Assembly (NCBI GenBank): GCA_026708185.1
Contig: JAPOVK010000020.1
Span: 1 to 64,000 of the forward strand
Source: Gammaproteobacteria bacterium
Lineage (GTDB): Bacteria > Pseudomonadota > Gammaproteobacteria > Pseudomonadales > Azotimanducaceae
Length of the DNA: 64,000 nucleotides
Direction: 5' to 3'
Translations under genes and position numbers: made by a program
The notes under the pieces: model-generated
What the model was told of the DNA's origin: nothing
The model's input: the letters and a program-made list of their open reading frames with translations, nothing else
The model's database searches: none
Shown: in pieces, positions 51,176 to 60,444 of the stretch
How positions within the stretch are numbered: position 1 is the stretch's first letter
How the letters are laid out: each line of letters begins with the position of its first letter

Positions 51176-53119
51176 ATGTCCCGAGCCCGAGCGCGCTGGC
51201 CGGCGCGATCGTCCCCTTTCGACCATACGAAGCCCGCGGAAAGGACCGTTGCGGAAACCGTCGCGAAGTGCCTCGGACGGATGTCCATCGAACGGAAGGT
51301 CGGCCAGATGATCCAGGCGGAGATAGCCAATGTCACGCCGGCCGACGTTGGGCAGTTCGGCCTAGGCTCCGTGCTCAACGGCGGCGGAAGCTCCCCAGGC
51401 GGCTATAAGCGCGCTAGCGTCGAGGACTGGCTTGCTCTCGCGGACGCCCACTACGACGCCTCTGTGGCCGCCGCTGAGCCGGGCTCGGCTGTACCGTCGC
51501 TCTGGGGTACGGATGCCGTACACGGCCACTCCAACGTCTACGGCGCCACGGTGTTCCCGCACAACATCGGCCTTGGCGCAGCCGGCGACGCCGACTTGGT
51601 GGCAGCGATCGCTCGCGCGACGGCCAGCGAAGTGTCCGCCACGGGCATCGACTGGACGTTCGCGCCCACGCTTGCCGTCGTGCGCGACGACCGCTGGGGG
51701 CGGTCCTACGAAGGCTATGCCGAACACCCCGACGTCGTCCGCGAGTTCGCCGGGCGGATGATCCGCGGGCTGCAGGGCGCGCCGGGGGACGACGACTTCC
51801 TTAGTCCCGGTCGCGTGCTCGCGACATCCAAGCACTTCGTCGGCGAAGGTCAGACGACGGGTGGCAGGGACCAGGGCGATGCCGCCTGTTCGGAGGAGGT
51901 GCTGCGCGACGTCCATGCCGCCGGGCATCTGGCCGCCATCGACGCCGGCGCGCTAACAGTGATGGCGGCGTACAACAGCTGGCTCGGCAACAGGGTCCAC
52001 GGCAGCCATTACCTCCTAACGGAGGTCTTGAAAGGCGCCCTCGGGTTCGGCGGTTTCGTGGTGAGCGACTGGAACGGCTACCAGCATGTGGCGGACGACC
52101 ACGGTGAAGCAATCGCGCTCACCGTGAAAGCGGGCGTCGACATGCTCATGGTGGGCGAGGACTGGCCCCGCGCGTACCACGATCTACTTCAGCAGGTCCG
52201 CACGGGCGCCGTGCCCCGCGAGCGCATCGACGACGCTGTGACCAGGATTCTCCGGGTGAAGGCGCGCGCGGGGAAGTTCCGCCGTGGGAGGCCATCGACA
52301 CGCGCCGGCAACGCCGACATTGTCGGCACCGGAGCCCATCGCGAGCTTGCACGACGCGCAGTCCGCCAATCGCTGGTTCTGCTCAAGAACGACGGCCTGC
52401 TCCCGCTTCCACGCAACGCCTCGGTGCTCGTCGCCGGCGATGCGGCACACAACATCGGCAAGCAGTGCGGCGGCTGGACGTTGACATGGCAGGGGACGGG
52501 CAACGACAACGAGGATTTCCCCAACGGGACTTCGATCTATGAAGGAATCGCGCAAGTCGTCGCCGACGGCGGCGCGGCCGTGCTCCGCCCGGATGGAGCC
52601 TGGGACGACGCGGAACCGGACGTGGCCATCGTGGTCTTCGGCGAGGAACCCTACGCCGAGGGCGACGGCGATCGGCACCACTTGAGCCATTCGGCCGACA
52701 ACGCCGAGCCCCTCGCGATCCTGCGCCGCTTGAAGGCGCGCGGCATCCCCACCGTCTCGGTCTTCGTCACGGGGCGGCCGATGTGGGTGAATCCCGAACT
52801 GAACGCCTCCGACGCTTTCGTGGTCGCGTGGCTGCCCGGCACCGAGGGGGCCGGTATCGCCGATGTCATCTTCCGCGGCGTCGACGGGAACGCCGCCTAC
52901 GACTTCTCCGGCCGACTCACGTTCTCTTGGCCTCGGGATCCGCTGCAGACGCCGTTGAACGTCGGCGACCCCGGCTACGAGCCGCTGTATCCGTACGGGT
53001 TCGGACTGCGCTACGGCGATGCTCCCTTACCAGCCCCTCGACTCGACGAAGCGGACCCGGCCCGGGACATGCCGACGCCTTCCGCGTTGCCGCGCACCAA
53101 CACGACCTATCCTCGATGA
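51176..53119 (+). CDS. Glycoside hydrolase family 3 (beta-glucosidase-like)
   Basis: A 647-residue GH3 enzyme. The N-terminal barrel begins MSIERKVGQMIQAEI; the nucleophile aspartate is in GFGGFVVSDWNGYQHV, preceded by ATSKHFVGEGQTTGG (K-H substrate residues). The C-terminal domain has SLVLLKNDGLLPLPR and ends with the YPYGFGLRY barrel-side motif. It removes terminal beta-linked glucose or a related sugar. No signal peptide is obvious at the N-terminus, so it may act inside the cell on imported oligosaccharides. It is translated directly after lacI. Confidence 0.92.
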   Translation: MSRARARWPARSSPFDHTKPAERTVAETVAKCLGRMSIERKVGQMIQAEIANVTPADVGQFGLGSVLNGGGSSPGGYKRASVEDWLALADAHYDASVAAAEPGSAVPSLWGTDAVHGHSNVYGATVFPHNIGLGAAGDADLVAAIARATASEVSATGIDWTFAPTLAVVRDDRWGRSYEGYAEHPDVVREFAGRMIRGLQGAPGDDDFLSPGRVLATSKHFVGEGQTTGGRDQGDAACSEEVLRDVHAAGHLAAIDAGALTVMAAYNSWLGNRVHGSHYLLTEVLKGALGFGGFVVSDWNGYQHVADDHGEAIALTVKAGVDMLMVGEDWPRAYHDLLQQVRTGAVPRERIDDAVTRILRVKARAGKFRRGRPSTRAGNADIVGTGAHRELARRAVRQSLVLLKNDGLLPLPRNASVLVAGDAAHNIGKQCGGWTLTWQGTGNDNEDFPNGTSIYEGIAQVVADGGAAVLRPDGAWDDAEPDVAIVVFGEEPYAEGDGDRHHLSHSADNAEPLAILRRLKARGIPTVSVFVTGRPMWVNPELNASDAFVVAWLPGTEGAGIADVIFRGVDGNAAYDFSGRLTFSWPRDPLQTPLNVGDPGYEPLYPYGFGLRYGDAPLPAPRLDEADPARDMPTPSALPRTNTTYPR

Positions 53120-53190
53120 CTCCCCGCCGGCACGAATGCCGACTCACGCATATCGGAGCGTACGGTGCTCGGACAAGCGTTGACACGCTC

Positions 53191-53219
53191 CAAGGCGACC
53201 GCGAAGCGGTCGCGCCTTG
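53191..53219 (+). terminator. Hairpin between GH3 and serine hydrolase genes
   Basis: CAAGGCGACCGC (53191-53202) and GCGGTCGCGCCTTG (53206-53219) pair over 12 bp with a 2-nt bulge and a GAA loop. It lies 72 bp after the GH3 stop. No U-run follows, so termination is plausible but not certain. Confidence 0.5.
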
Positions 53220-53295
53220 ACCGATGGGTTTCGAGCCATCATTGTGCGCAACTTTCCCGGCGTGCCGTCGCCGACCACAACCTCAAGGGGCTTCC

Positions 53296-54558
53296 ATGAA
53301 AACAAGCTTGGCCAGCATCGCGCTGGTAATGACCGCCAGCGCCGGTGCCGCCGACCTAACCGAGCAGGATCCCGCAAGTGTCGGGATGTCCGCCGAGCGA
53401 CTCGACCGAGTCACCGCGCTGTCGCAACGCTACGTCGACGAAGGCAAGCTCGCCGGCGTCGTCAGCGTCGTGGCGCGGGACGGCGCCATCGTCCACTTCG
53501 AGGCCGTCGGACAACGCGGTGCCGACGACGACCGGCCGCTCACGAAGGACGCCCTGTTCCGGATCTTCTCGATGACCAAGCCCATCACGGCGGTCGCCGC
53601 GATGATCCTCTACGAAGAAGGCCTGTTCCAACTGACGGACCCGGTGGACAAGTTCGTCCCGGAATTCGCCGAGATGACCGTGCTCGGCGAGGACGGCGTG
53701 ATCCGGCCCGCCGAGAACAAGATGAACATGCAGCAACTGCTGAGCCACACGACGGGACTATCGTACGGCTTCAATCCCAACGACGCCGTCGACCGCCTCT
53801 ACAACGAGGCCAATCTCTGGCAATCGGAGGATCTCGACGAGCTGACGGAGAAGATCGCCAAGATCCCGCTCAAGTTCGAGCCGGGCGCGCAGTGGCACTA
53901 CAGCGTCGCGGTGGACATCACGGGAGTCGTCGTGGAGCGCCTGTCAGGGCTCTCCTTCGATGCGTTCTTGAAGGAGCGACTATTCGATCCTCTCGGCATG
54001 AAGGACACCTTCTTCAACGTACCGCCGGAGAAGATGGACCGCTTCCTGCCGAACCACACGTGGGATCCCGAGAACGAAAAACTCGTCCAGCTCGCGAGCG
54101 ACGACTTCGTCCAATACACGGACGAGACGCTGTTCTCCGGCGGCGGCGGACTGGTCTCGACGGCCATGGACTACCTGCGGTTCTGCGAGATGATGCGCCG
54201 CGGCGGCGACCTCGACGGCGTGCGCATCCTGAGCCCGAAGACCGTCGACTACATGGCCATGGACCACCTTCCCGGCGCGCTGACCGCCGGCGGCGTCGGC
54301 GAGAACCCGACGTCGACATTGATGGGCGGCGGCTTCGGCTTCGGACTGGGCTTCGGGGTGCTGACGGACACCGTGGCCAGCGGCGTGCTGAGTTCCGAAG
54401 GCGAATACAACTGGGGCGGCGCGGCCGGAACGCTGTTCTGGATCGACCCGTTGGAGGAGGTGATCACCATCGGCATGATCCAGTTGCTGGGGTCGCCGTG
54501 GCCGCTACGGTCGGAGATGAAGGTGTTGACGTACCAGGCTTTGACGGAGACAAAGTAG
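53296..54558 (+). CDS. Serine hydrolase, class C beta-lactamase fold (EstB-like)
   Basis: A 420-residue exported protein with signal peptide MKTSLASIALVMTASAGAA. The catalytic S-x-x-K is SMTK in RIFSMTKPITAVAAM, the Y-x-N/Y-S motif is HYSVAVDITG, and GGAAGTLFWIDP is the third (HxG-like) motif. Members are esterases, transesterases or D-amino-acid peptidases rather than true beta-lactamases. ATG 53296 is chosen for the signal peptide. The frame continues upstream but without coding character. Confidence 0.9.
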   Translation: MKTSLASIALVMTASAGAADLTEQDPASVGMSAERLDRVTALSQRYVDEGKLAGVVSVVARDGAIVHFEAVGQRGADDDRPLTKDALFRIFSMTKPITAVAAMILYEEGLFQLTDPVDKFVPEFAEMTVLGEDGVIRPAENKMNMQQLLSHTTGLSYGFNPNDAVDRLYNEANLWQSEDLDELTEKIAKIPLKFEPGAQWHYSVAVDITGVVVERLSGLSFDAFLKERLFDPLGMKDTFFNVPPEKMDRFLPNHTWDPENEKLVQLASDDFVQYTDETLFSGGGGLVSTAMDYLRFCEMMRRGGDLDGVRILSPKTVDYMAMDHLPGALTAGGVGENPTSTLMGGGFGFGLGFGVLTDTVASGVLSSEGEYNWGGAAGTLFWIDPLEEVITIGMIQLLGSPWPLRSEMKVLTYQALTETK

Positions 54559-54618
54559 CGCATTGGTGCGCGGACCTCCGGCGCGCAGATCGCGTCGAAG
54601 TCTCGGAGTGCATACCCC

Positions 54619-55521
54619 ATGAGCAAAGCCAGCTTGGACCGGGTCACCGACTCAGAGCTTCGAGATGCGTGGCCGGACGAAGCCAGAGATTTCACTCCTT
54701 GGCTTTTCGAGAATATCGACCACCTCTCGGATGCCTTGGGGCTCAATCTCGAACCCATCGAGAAGGAAGCAGCGGTCGACGAGTTTTCGGCAGACATCGT
54801 GGCGACGGAGGCCGGCAGCGGTCACCGCGTTCTGATCGAGAACCAACTCGAGGGATCGGACCACAAACACTTGGGGCAGATTCTGACGTATCTGGCCGGC
54901 GTGGACGCTCGGTTCGTAGTCTGGGTCGCGAGCGCGTTCCGGGAAGCGCATCTGTCAGCGCTCCGTTGGCTGAACGAAAACACCAGGGAAGATCTCGCTT
55001 TTTTCGCAGTGCGCCTCAGGGTCATCCGTATTGCCGACAGCCCGATGGCACCTTTATTCGAGGTGGTCGAAAGTCCCAACGCGTGGAATCGGGACCTCGC
55101 GGCCACCGTCGTTAGAGCCGAGTCGGAGCTCACGAAACGCCGCGGTGCGTTCTGGCGCCGATACCTTAAGCGGCACCCAGGTGTTTTCGAGCCATCGCGT
55201 GGGTCCAATGTCTGGGTTCCGATGTTGCCAGATGGCTCGGTCGTTTTGTCCATGTATGCTGCGACAAGGACGTCCGGTGTTTTCCTGCGGGGACCGCTCC
55301 GGGGCGACCCAAGGGACTTCATGGAGAGACACGCCGCGCAACTTGACGAAGCGTTAGGACCCTCGAAGTCGACCACCGATGGGCACTACTACGGCATCGA
55401 TACCCCGATTGCCATCTCGGAAACCGCGCGTTGGGACGAGCTGATCGACTGGCTCGACGAGCAACGCTGTCGTTACGCTGAGACGATCCTCAAAGTGGTA
55501 GCACCGACGGAGAGCGACTGA
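54619..55521 (+). CDS. PD-(D/E)XK-like protein of the DUF4268 type
   Basis: A 300-residue protein. VDEFSADIVATEAG and RVLIENQLEGSDHKHLGQILTYLAGVDA give the D...E-x-Q nuclease-like core of a family known only as DUF4268-containing proteins; VVWVASAFREAHLSALRWLNE follows. The C-terminal part (SGVFLRGPLRGDPR, YYGIDTPIAI) is the DUF4268-like domain. Such genes are scattered in accessory regions and probably act in DNA metabolism or defence, but no activity is established. It overlaps the next small frame by one base. Confidence 0.72.
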   Translation: MSKASLDRVTDSELRDAWPDEARDFTPWLFENIDHLSDALGLNLEPIEKEAAVDEFSADIVATEAGSGHRVLIENQLEGSDHKHLGQILTYLAGVDARFVVWVASAFREAHLSALRWLNENTREDLAFFAVRLRVIRIADSPMAPLFEVVESPNAWNRDLAATVVRAESELTKRRGAFWRRYLKRHPGVFEPSRGSNVWVPMLPDGSVVLSMYAATRTSGVFLRGPLRGDPRDFMERHAAQLDEALGPSKSTTDGHYYGIDTPIAISETARWDELIDWLDEQRCRYAETILKVVAPTESD

Positions 55522-55661
55522 TGTGTTCCTGTGTTCACGCCATGGTCGAGCCGTTACCGCGCCCACCGTCGCTCGCCGAAGTCATAGGAACGCTCGAAGA
55601 CCTAGACGAGAGTTTTCCGGAGATTGACGACCCGCCGGTGACGCCGGAACAGCCGCTGTGA
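55521..55661 (+). CDS. Very small acidic protein, antitoxin-like tail
   Basis: A 46-residue frame whose ATG overlaps the previous stop by one base. The end EVIGTLEDLDESFPEIDDPP looks like the C-terminal toxin-binding tail of AbrB/VapB antitoxins, without the DNA-binding N-terminus. It could be a coupled small partner of the DUF4268-type protein or a remnant. No toxin gene follows; the next gene is convergent. Confidence 0.35.
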   Translation: MCSCVHAMVEPLPRPPSLAEVIGTLEDLDESFPEIDDPPVTPEQPL

Positions 55662-55690
55662 CGTGTATCAAACCGGACACGTCGTGTCGG

Positions 55691-57373
55691 TTACTCCAGC
55701 GCGAACACCCAGAGCACGCCGCCTTGCGGCACGACGAGGTCGCTGCGCCCGAGGATGCGCAGCGCGTCCTGCTCCCGCTCCGCGTCCACGCCGTAGCCTG
55801 AGAGCACGGCGATGTACTGCTTGCCGTTGACCGAGTAGGTCGACGGCACCCCCGTGACGCCGGAGTTCGTGCGCTGCTCCCAGAGCGTCTCGCCCGTCTT
55901 GGCGTCAAAGGCGCGGAAGTAGCGGTCGTTGGTTCCGCCCATGAATACGAGATCGCCGCCCGTGGCGAGGACCGGACCCCAGTTGTGGTGCTCGAACTGC
56001 ACGCTCCAGACCTCTTCGACGGTGTCCACGTTCCACGCTTGGAGTTCGCCGATGAATGTCGCCTCGGGGTCAACGCGCAACTCGGCTTCCGCGCCCATGA
56101 ACGTGCGGCCTTTGCGATAGTCCTCCTCGACACCCGTCATGTACGAGCAGACGTTGTCGTTCGCCGGGATGTAGAGCAGCCGCGTCCTAGGCGAGAACGC
56201 CGCCGGCGGCCAGTCCTTGCCGCCCCAAAGCGAAGGGCAGAACGTCGCAGGCTTGCCGATACCCGGTTTCTTCTCCTCGTCGTAGGTCGGGCGACCCGTT
56301 TCCGGGTCGAGCGACGTGAAGACGTCCTGCTCGACGTACGGTTGCGCGTCCACGAAGCCGATGCCGTCGGCGGAGCGGGACAGGAACCAGAGGTAGCCGT
56401 TGCGGCCCGGGTGCACAAGGCCTGGCACCGTCTCGCCGTCGCGCATGAAATCGATCAGGAGCGGGGCGGACACCTCGTCCCAGTCCCAAGAGTCGTTCCA
56501 ATGGTACTGGTGGTGTCCCCGCAGCTTGCCGGTGTCCACTTCCAGCGCGAGCACCGACGTGGCGTAGAGGTTGTCGCCGTCGCGGATGTCGCCCGTCCAA
56601 GGGCCGCCGTTGCCAGTGCCCCAGTAGGTGAGTTCCGTCGCGGGGTCGTACGATCCGGTGATCCACACCGGCACGCCGCCGGTCTTCCACGTATCTCCCG
56701 GCCAAGACTCGCTGCCGGGTTCTCCCGGCGCCGGGATGGTATAGGTCTTCCACACCGCATCCCCGGTCTGCGCATCCAGGGCGGCGACGAAGCCGCGGAT
56801 GCCCCATTCGCCGCCCGACACGCCGACCATCACCTTGCCAGCCGCGACCAGCGGCGCCAATGTCATGTAGTAGCCGGCGCCGTAGTCCTCGATCTCGGTC
56901 TCCCAGACCACCTCGCCGGTGTTGGCGTCCAAGGCGACGACGAAGCAGTCGGCCGTCGCCATGTAGACCAGGTTGCCGTAAAGGCCGACGCCGCGGTTGG
57001 TCGGATGCATCTGCTGCAAGTCGCTGGGCAGTTCGCGCTCGTACCGCCAAAGCTGCTCGCCGGTTTCGGCGTCGAGGGCCAGCAGGTGGTTGTTGGGCGT
57101 GGTCACGAACATGAAGCCGTTGTTGACCACCGGCGGCGCCTGGTGGCCCTCGCGCATGCCCGTGGAGAACGACCAGACCGGTTTGAGACCGGCGACGTTC
57201 TCGGTGTTGATCTGATCGAGTGGGCTGTAGCCCTGGGAATCGTAGGTACCCCGGTACATCAGCCAGTTCTCGGGCTCCGGACTGAGCAGCCGCTCGTCCG
57301 TCACCGGCGAGTACTCGGCCGCAAATCCCGTCGCGGCCACGCCAGCAAGCAACGCACCCAGAACATGTCGCAT
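55691..57373 (-). CDS. PQQ-dependent alcohol dehydrogenase, lanthanide-type signature
   Basis: A 560-residue periplasmic quinoprotein with signal peptide (LGALLAGVAATGFA) and repeated W-motif propeller blades (LDAETGEQLWRYE, LDANTGEVVWE, LDAQTGDAVWK). PQQ/metal residues are E189 (SGGEWG), N255 (WGTGNGGPW) and the catalytic D297, with a second aspartate at D299 (SWDWDEVSAP). That Asp-x-Asp is the mark of lanthanide-dependent XoxF/ExaF enzymes; calcium enzymes have alanine at the second position. The vicinal Cys-Cys of methanol dehydrogenases is absent (ADCFVV). There is no heme domain, so an external cytochrome is needed, possibly the one at 58.8 kb. Confidence 0.88.
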   Translation of the reverse strand: MRHVLGALLAGVAATGFAAEYSPVTDERLLSPEPENWLMYRGTYDSQGYSPLDQINTENVAGLKPVWSFSTGMREGHQAPPVVNNGFMFVTTPNNHLLALDAETGEQLWRYERELPSDLQQMHPTNRGVGLYGNLVYMATADCFVVALDANTGEVVWETEIEDYGAGYYMTLAPLVAAGKVMVGVSGGEWGIRGFVAALDAQTGDAVWKTYTIPAPGEPGSESWPGDTWKTGGVPVWITGSYDPATELTYWGTGNGGPWTGDIRDGDNLYATSVLALEVDTGKLRGHHQYHWNDSWDWDEVSAPLLIDFMRDGETVPGLVHPGRNGYLWFLSRSADGIGFVDAQPYVEQDVFTSLDPETGRPTYDEEKKPGIGKPATFCPSLWGGKDWPPAAFSPRTRLLYIPANDNVCSYMTGVEEDYRKGRTFMGAEAELRVDPEATFIGELQAWNVDTVEEVWSVQFEHHNWGPVLATGGDLVFMGGTNDRYFRAFDAKTGETLWEQRTNSGVTGVPSTYSVNGKQYIAVLSGYGVDAEREQDALRILGRSDLVVPQGGVLWVFALE

Positions 57374-57521
57374 GGTTCACCCTCGATCTAATGGCCACGA
57401 ACGGCGTCGAGTCTATCAGTCGTGATAAGGTATTGGCCGTCTCAGGCGCTGTTTCAAGCGCCACGCGACGCTCACAAGCACCCCTCGGGGATCCGCCCTC
57501 ATATCCGCGGTGGAGGAATCC

Positions 57522-58793
57522 ATGCGTAGTCCATCCGGCCGATCATTGCTCGAAGCCAACGACCCCGAGATCCACGCGGCCCTCGTCGGCGAGGAAGCGC
57601 GACAGAGCGCCGGCATCGAACTCATTCCGTCGGAGAACTACACCTACCCGGAAGTGCTTGTCGCGCTCGGCTCCGTGTTCACCAACAAGTACTCCGAAGG
57701 CTATCCGGGCCGGCGCTACTACGGCGGCCAGGAGTACACCGACGTGATCGAGCGCCTGGCGAGAAACCGGGCCCGCAAGCTCTTCGGCGCCGAACACGCC
57801 AACGTGCAGCCGCTTTCCGGCGCTCCGATGAATGCTGCCGTCTATCTCAGCATGCTCGAACCCGGTGATACCGTGCTCGGCATGGACCTGTCCCACGGCG
57901 GACACCTGACCCACGGCGCGCCGGTGTCCCACATGGGTACGCTCTACAATTGGATCCGCTACAAGTCGGAACCGGACAACCAAGGGCGAATCGACTTCGA
58001 CGCGCTGCGCGAAACGGCACGCCAACATCGCCCGAAGATGATCGTGTGCGGCTATTCGTCCTATCCGCGCGATTACGACTACGCCGAGTTCAAGGCCATC
58101 GCCGACGAGGTCGGAGCACTCACCATGGCGGATGTCTCGCACATCGGCGGACTGATCGCCGGGGGCGTCATGCGCAACCCTTGCGACTACGGCTTCGACT
58201 TCGTGACCACGACGACCCACAAGTCACTACGGGGGCCCAGGGGCGGGATGATCCTCACGAAAAAGGCGTTCCGACGGGACATCGACCGCTCGGTCTTCCC
58301 GGGTCTTCAAGGCGGTCCGCACATGAACCAGGTGGCCGGGACCGCCATCGCGCTAGGCAAGGCGCTCGAACCGGCCTTCGCGGACTACGCCCAGCGCGTG
58401 CTCGACAATGCCCAGACCCTGGCGTCGGCACTCATGCAAGGCGGCGCCAATCTCGTCACCGGAGGCACCGACAACCACATGATGGTGCTCGACTGCGTGC
58501 AGAGCTTCGGCATCGACGGCCGCGTCGCCGAGGAGACGCTGGACAGCATCTCCATCACCACCAATAAGCAGGTCATCCCGGACGATCCCAACCCGCCCCT
58601 TCGGCCAAGCGGCATCCGCCTCGGAACACCCGCCGCCACGACGCGCGGCATGGGCGATGCCGAAATGGCGCGATTGGCCGGGTGGATCATCGACGCATTG
58701 CGCAACCACGAGGATTCGGCGGCGCTCGCACGACTCAAGGGTGAGGTGGAAGAGACCTGCTCCGGGTTCCCCGTACCTGGCGTCGAGCCCTGA
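57522..58793 (+). CDS. glyA: Serine hydroxymethyltransferase
   Basis: A 423-residue PLP enzyme interconverting serine and glycine with tetrahydrofolate. SAGIELIPSENYTYPEV, GYPGRRYYGGQEY, the PLP-lysine motif TTTTHKSLRGPRGG and RLGTPAATTRGM are all standard. ATG 57522 follows TGGAGGA. The 148 bp between this and the divergent PQQ dehydrogenase should hold both promoters; no glycine riboswitch was recognised there. Confidence 0.96.
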   Translation: MRSPSGRSLLEANDPEIHAALVGEEARQSAGIELIPSENYTYPEVLVALGSVFTNKYSEGYPGRRYYGGQEYTDVIERLARNRARKLFGAEHANVQPLSGAPMNAAVYLSMLEPGDTVLGMDLSHGGHLTHGAPVSHMGTLYNWIRYKSEPDNQGRIDFDALRETARQHRPKMIVCGYSSYPRDYDYAEFKAIADEVGALTMADVSHIGGLIAGGVMRNPCDYGFDFVTTTTHKSLRGPRGGMILTKKAFRRDIDRSVFPGLQGGPHMNQVAGTAIALGKALEPAFADYAQRVLDNAQTLASALMQGGANLVTGGTDNHMMVLDCVQSFGIDGRVAEETLDSISITTNKQVIPDDPNPPLRPSGIRLGTPAATTRGMGDAEMARLAGWIIDALRNHEDSAALARLKGEVEETCSGFPVPGVEP

Positions 58794-58807
58794 CCTACGG
58801 GAGTCGG

Positions 58808-59263
58808 CTAGGGCGAGTCCGTCACCGGCGGACCGCAATCCTGACGCCGCCAAGTCTCCGCCGTTTGACGTAACCCGGTTCTCTCCTCTTCAGCAACCGA
58901 TGGGATCCTCGGCCGGGGCATGAGCCCCGCAGGGATCGGCGCGCGACGGTGCCCGCGCGGCTGTGGCGCGTAGTGCGTAGCCAGGTAGTCGACGATCCTT
59001 GCCTCGGTCGGCACGGGCAAGTCGGCCATGTTGTGCGAGCGCTGCATGGTGCGGATGGTCTCCTGCCAACCCGTCGCGCTGTTGTGTTGGCTGGTCACTA
59101 GGTCCACGGAGTGGCAACTGCCGCAGTACGCCCTAACTTCCTCCCAGGCTCCGACCTTCACCAGACCGGTGGTTAAGTCGATCTCGGCATCCGGGGTTGC
59201 GGCAAGCGCGCCCCCTGCGAGCAGGCCAAGCACCGCCATCGGGCACCGCAACCAGGGCCTCAT
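58808..59263 (-). CDS. Small c-type cytochrome
   Basis: A 151-residue exported protein (signal peptide PMAVLGLLAGGALAA) with one heme-c site, YCGSCHSVDLV, and methionines (MQRSHNM) that could be the sixth ligand. The C-terminal ~50 residues are Pro/Arg-rich. Its ATG overlaps the stop of the molybdenum oxidoreductase gene (ATGA), as in sulfite-dehydrogenase SorA-SorB pairs. It probably takes electrons from that enzyme and may also serve the PQQ dehydrogenase nearby. Confidence 0.85.
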   Translation of the reverse strand: MRPWLRCPMAVLGLLAGGALAATPDAEIDLTTGLVKVGAWEEVRAYCGSCHSVDLVTSQHNSATGWQETIRTMQRSHNMADLPVPTEARIVDYLATHYAPQPRGHRRAPIPAGLMPRPRIPSVAEEERTGLRQTAETWRRQDCGPPVTDSP

Positions 59264-60444
59264 ACGACCTCTAGCGCGATGCGATGGCAGGCATTGTTCA
59301 GGTAGCCGCGCGGGTTCCAGGCGGGCATGACAACCGGCTGCGATACGCCCTCGTCGTCTACCGCACGCGCCCAAAGCTCGTAGTAGCCCGCGCGCGACGG
59401 CGAGACCCACGTCGACCACTGCTGCCATGCGAGCCGGTTCGCGGGCGGTTCGATCGCGGTCCTCTGCCATGTGGCGCCGTAGTCGATGGAGGTGAAGACG
59501 TCGCGGACGGCGCGGTCGCCGGCCCACGCGTGACCCCGGACGGTGATCGGTTCGCTGATCGGCCGGCAGGCGCCGGACTCCGGGAACGTGATGAGGGACT
59601 TCACGGGCATCGAACCGATGATGCACATGTCCTGATCGGGCACGGTCGCACCCGGTGCCACCGGATTGCAGGGCACGCGGTAGGACTGCCCACCCATCTT
59701 GGCGCCATCGTGAACGCGGTCGCGAACCAGGATCCGCGTCAGCCACTTGCCGCTGACCGAGCCGGGCCAACCCCCGATCACCAGGCGCAACGGGAAGCCG
59801 TGCAACGGCGCCAACGGCTCACCGTTCATGGCCCAGGCAATCATCGACTCGCCTTCCAGCGCCTTCGCCACGGGCACGCCACGGGAGATCGGCCGCCTCG
59901 TCGGATCACCCGAGAGGTGGGCGTCGGCGGACTCGTAGGCGACATACATGGCGTTGCGCGCCACACCGCACGAGTCGAGCACGTCGCGTAAGCGGACTCC
60001 GGTCCACTCCGGGCAGGCCACGGCACCGGTGGTCCATTGGTTGCCGGTGACCGGCGGATGGAACTCGGCACGGCCGTTGCCGCCGCACTCCAACTGCAGC
60101 CTCAGCGTGACGTGGTCGTAGCCCGCCTTCAGGTCGCGCAACGTGAAACGCGTCGGGCGCATGCAGGCCTCCCCCGATACATCGAGCGCCCACTCGAGAG
60201 GGTCGATCGCGCGAGTGTCCGGTGGGATGCCGTTGTTGCGGACGAACATCCTCGCGGTCGGGGTGACCGCGTCGTCGAGCAGGTGGGCTGGGGTTTCCGC
60301 GTTGAGCGGGCGTTCACTGAGAATGCGCAGATCGGGTTTACCCGGGATCGACGACCGCCTCGCCTGCCCGGCGGTCAGCGGCGCCACCGCCGCCATGGCG
60401 GCGACGGTGGCCGATCCTTGGAGGACCTGTCGTCGGGTGGTCAA
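59260..60444 (-). CDS. Molybdopterin oxidoreductase, sulfite-oxidase family (SorA-like)
   Basis: A 394-residue enzyme starting at a TTG that overlaps the stop of the cupin gene (TTGA), with AGAAGGA just before it. The twin-arginine signal (TTRRQVLQGSATVAAMAAVA) sends it folded to the periplasm. LRLQLECGGNGRAEFHP contains the molybdenum-ligand cysteine. GYDHVTLRLQ, GFPLRLVIGGWPGSVSGKWL and a C-terminal dimerisation domain with FTSIDYGATWQRT complete the fold. It probably oxidises sulfite or a related small anion and passes electrons to the cytochrome encoded right after. Confidence 0.88.
   Translation of the reverse strand: MTTRRQVLQGSATVAAMAAVAPLTAGQARRSSIPGKPDLRILSERPLNAETPAHLLDDAVTPTARMFVRNNGIPPDTRAIDPLEWALDVSGEACMRPTRFTLRDLKAGYDHVTLRLQLECGGNGRAEFHPPVTGNQWTTGAVACPEWTGVRLRDVLDSCGVARNAMYVAYESADAHLSGDPTRRPISRGVPVAKALEGESMIAWAMNGEPLAPLHGFPLRLVIGGWPGSVSGKWLTRILVRDRVHDGAKMGGQSYRVPCNPVAPGATVPDQDMCIIGSMPVKSLITFPESGACRPISEPITVRGHAWAGDRAVRDVFTSIDYGATWQRTAIEPPANRLAWQQWSTWVSPSRAGYYELWARAVDDEGVSQPVVMPAWNPRGYLNNACHRIALEVV

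Noticed and set aside
53217-55115. 632-codon plus-strand frame across the serine hydrolase and DUF4268-type genes
   Set aside because: Extreme arginine content and no domain; overlaps two supported genes in another frame.
57374-57521. Glycine or folate riboswitch upstream of glyA
   Set aside because: No conserved aptamer core was recognisable in the 148-bp gap.
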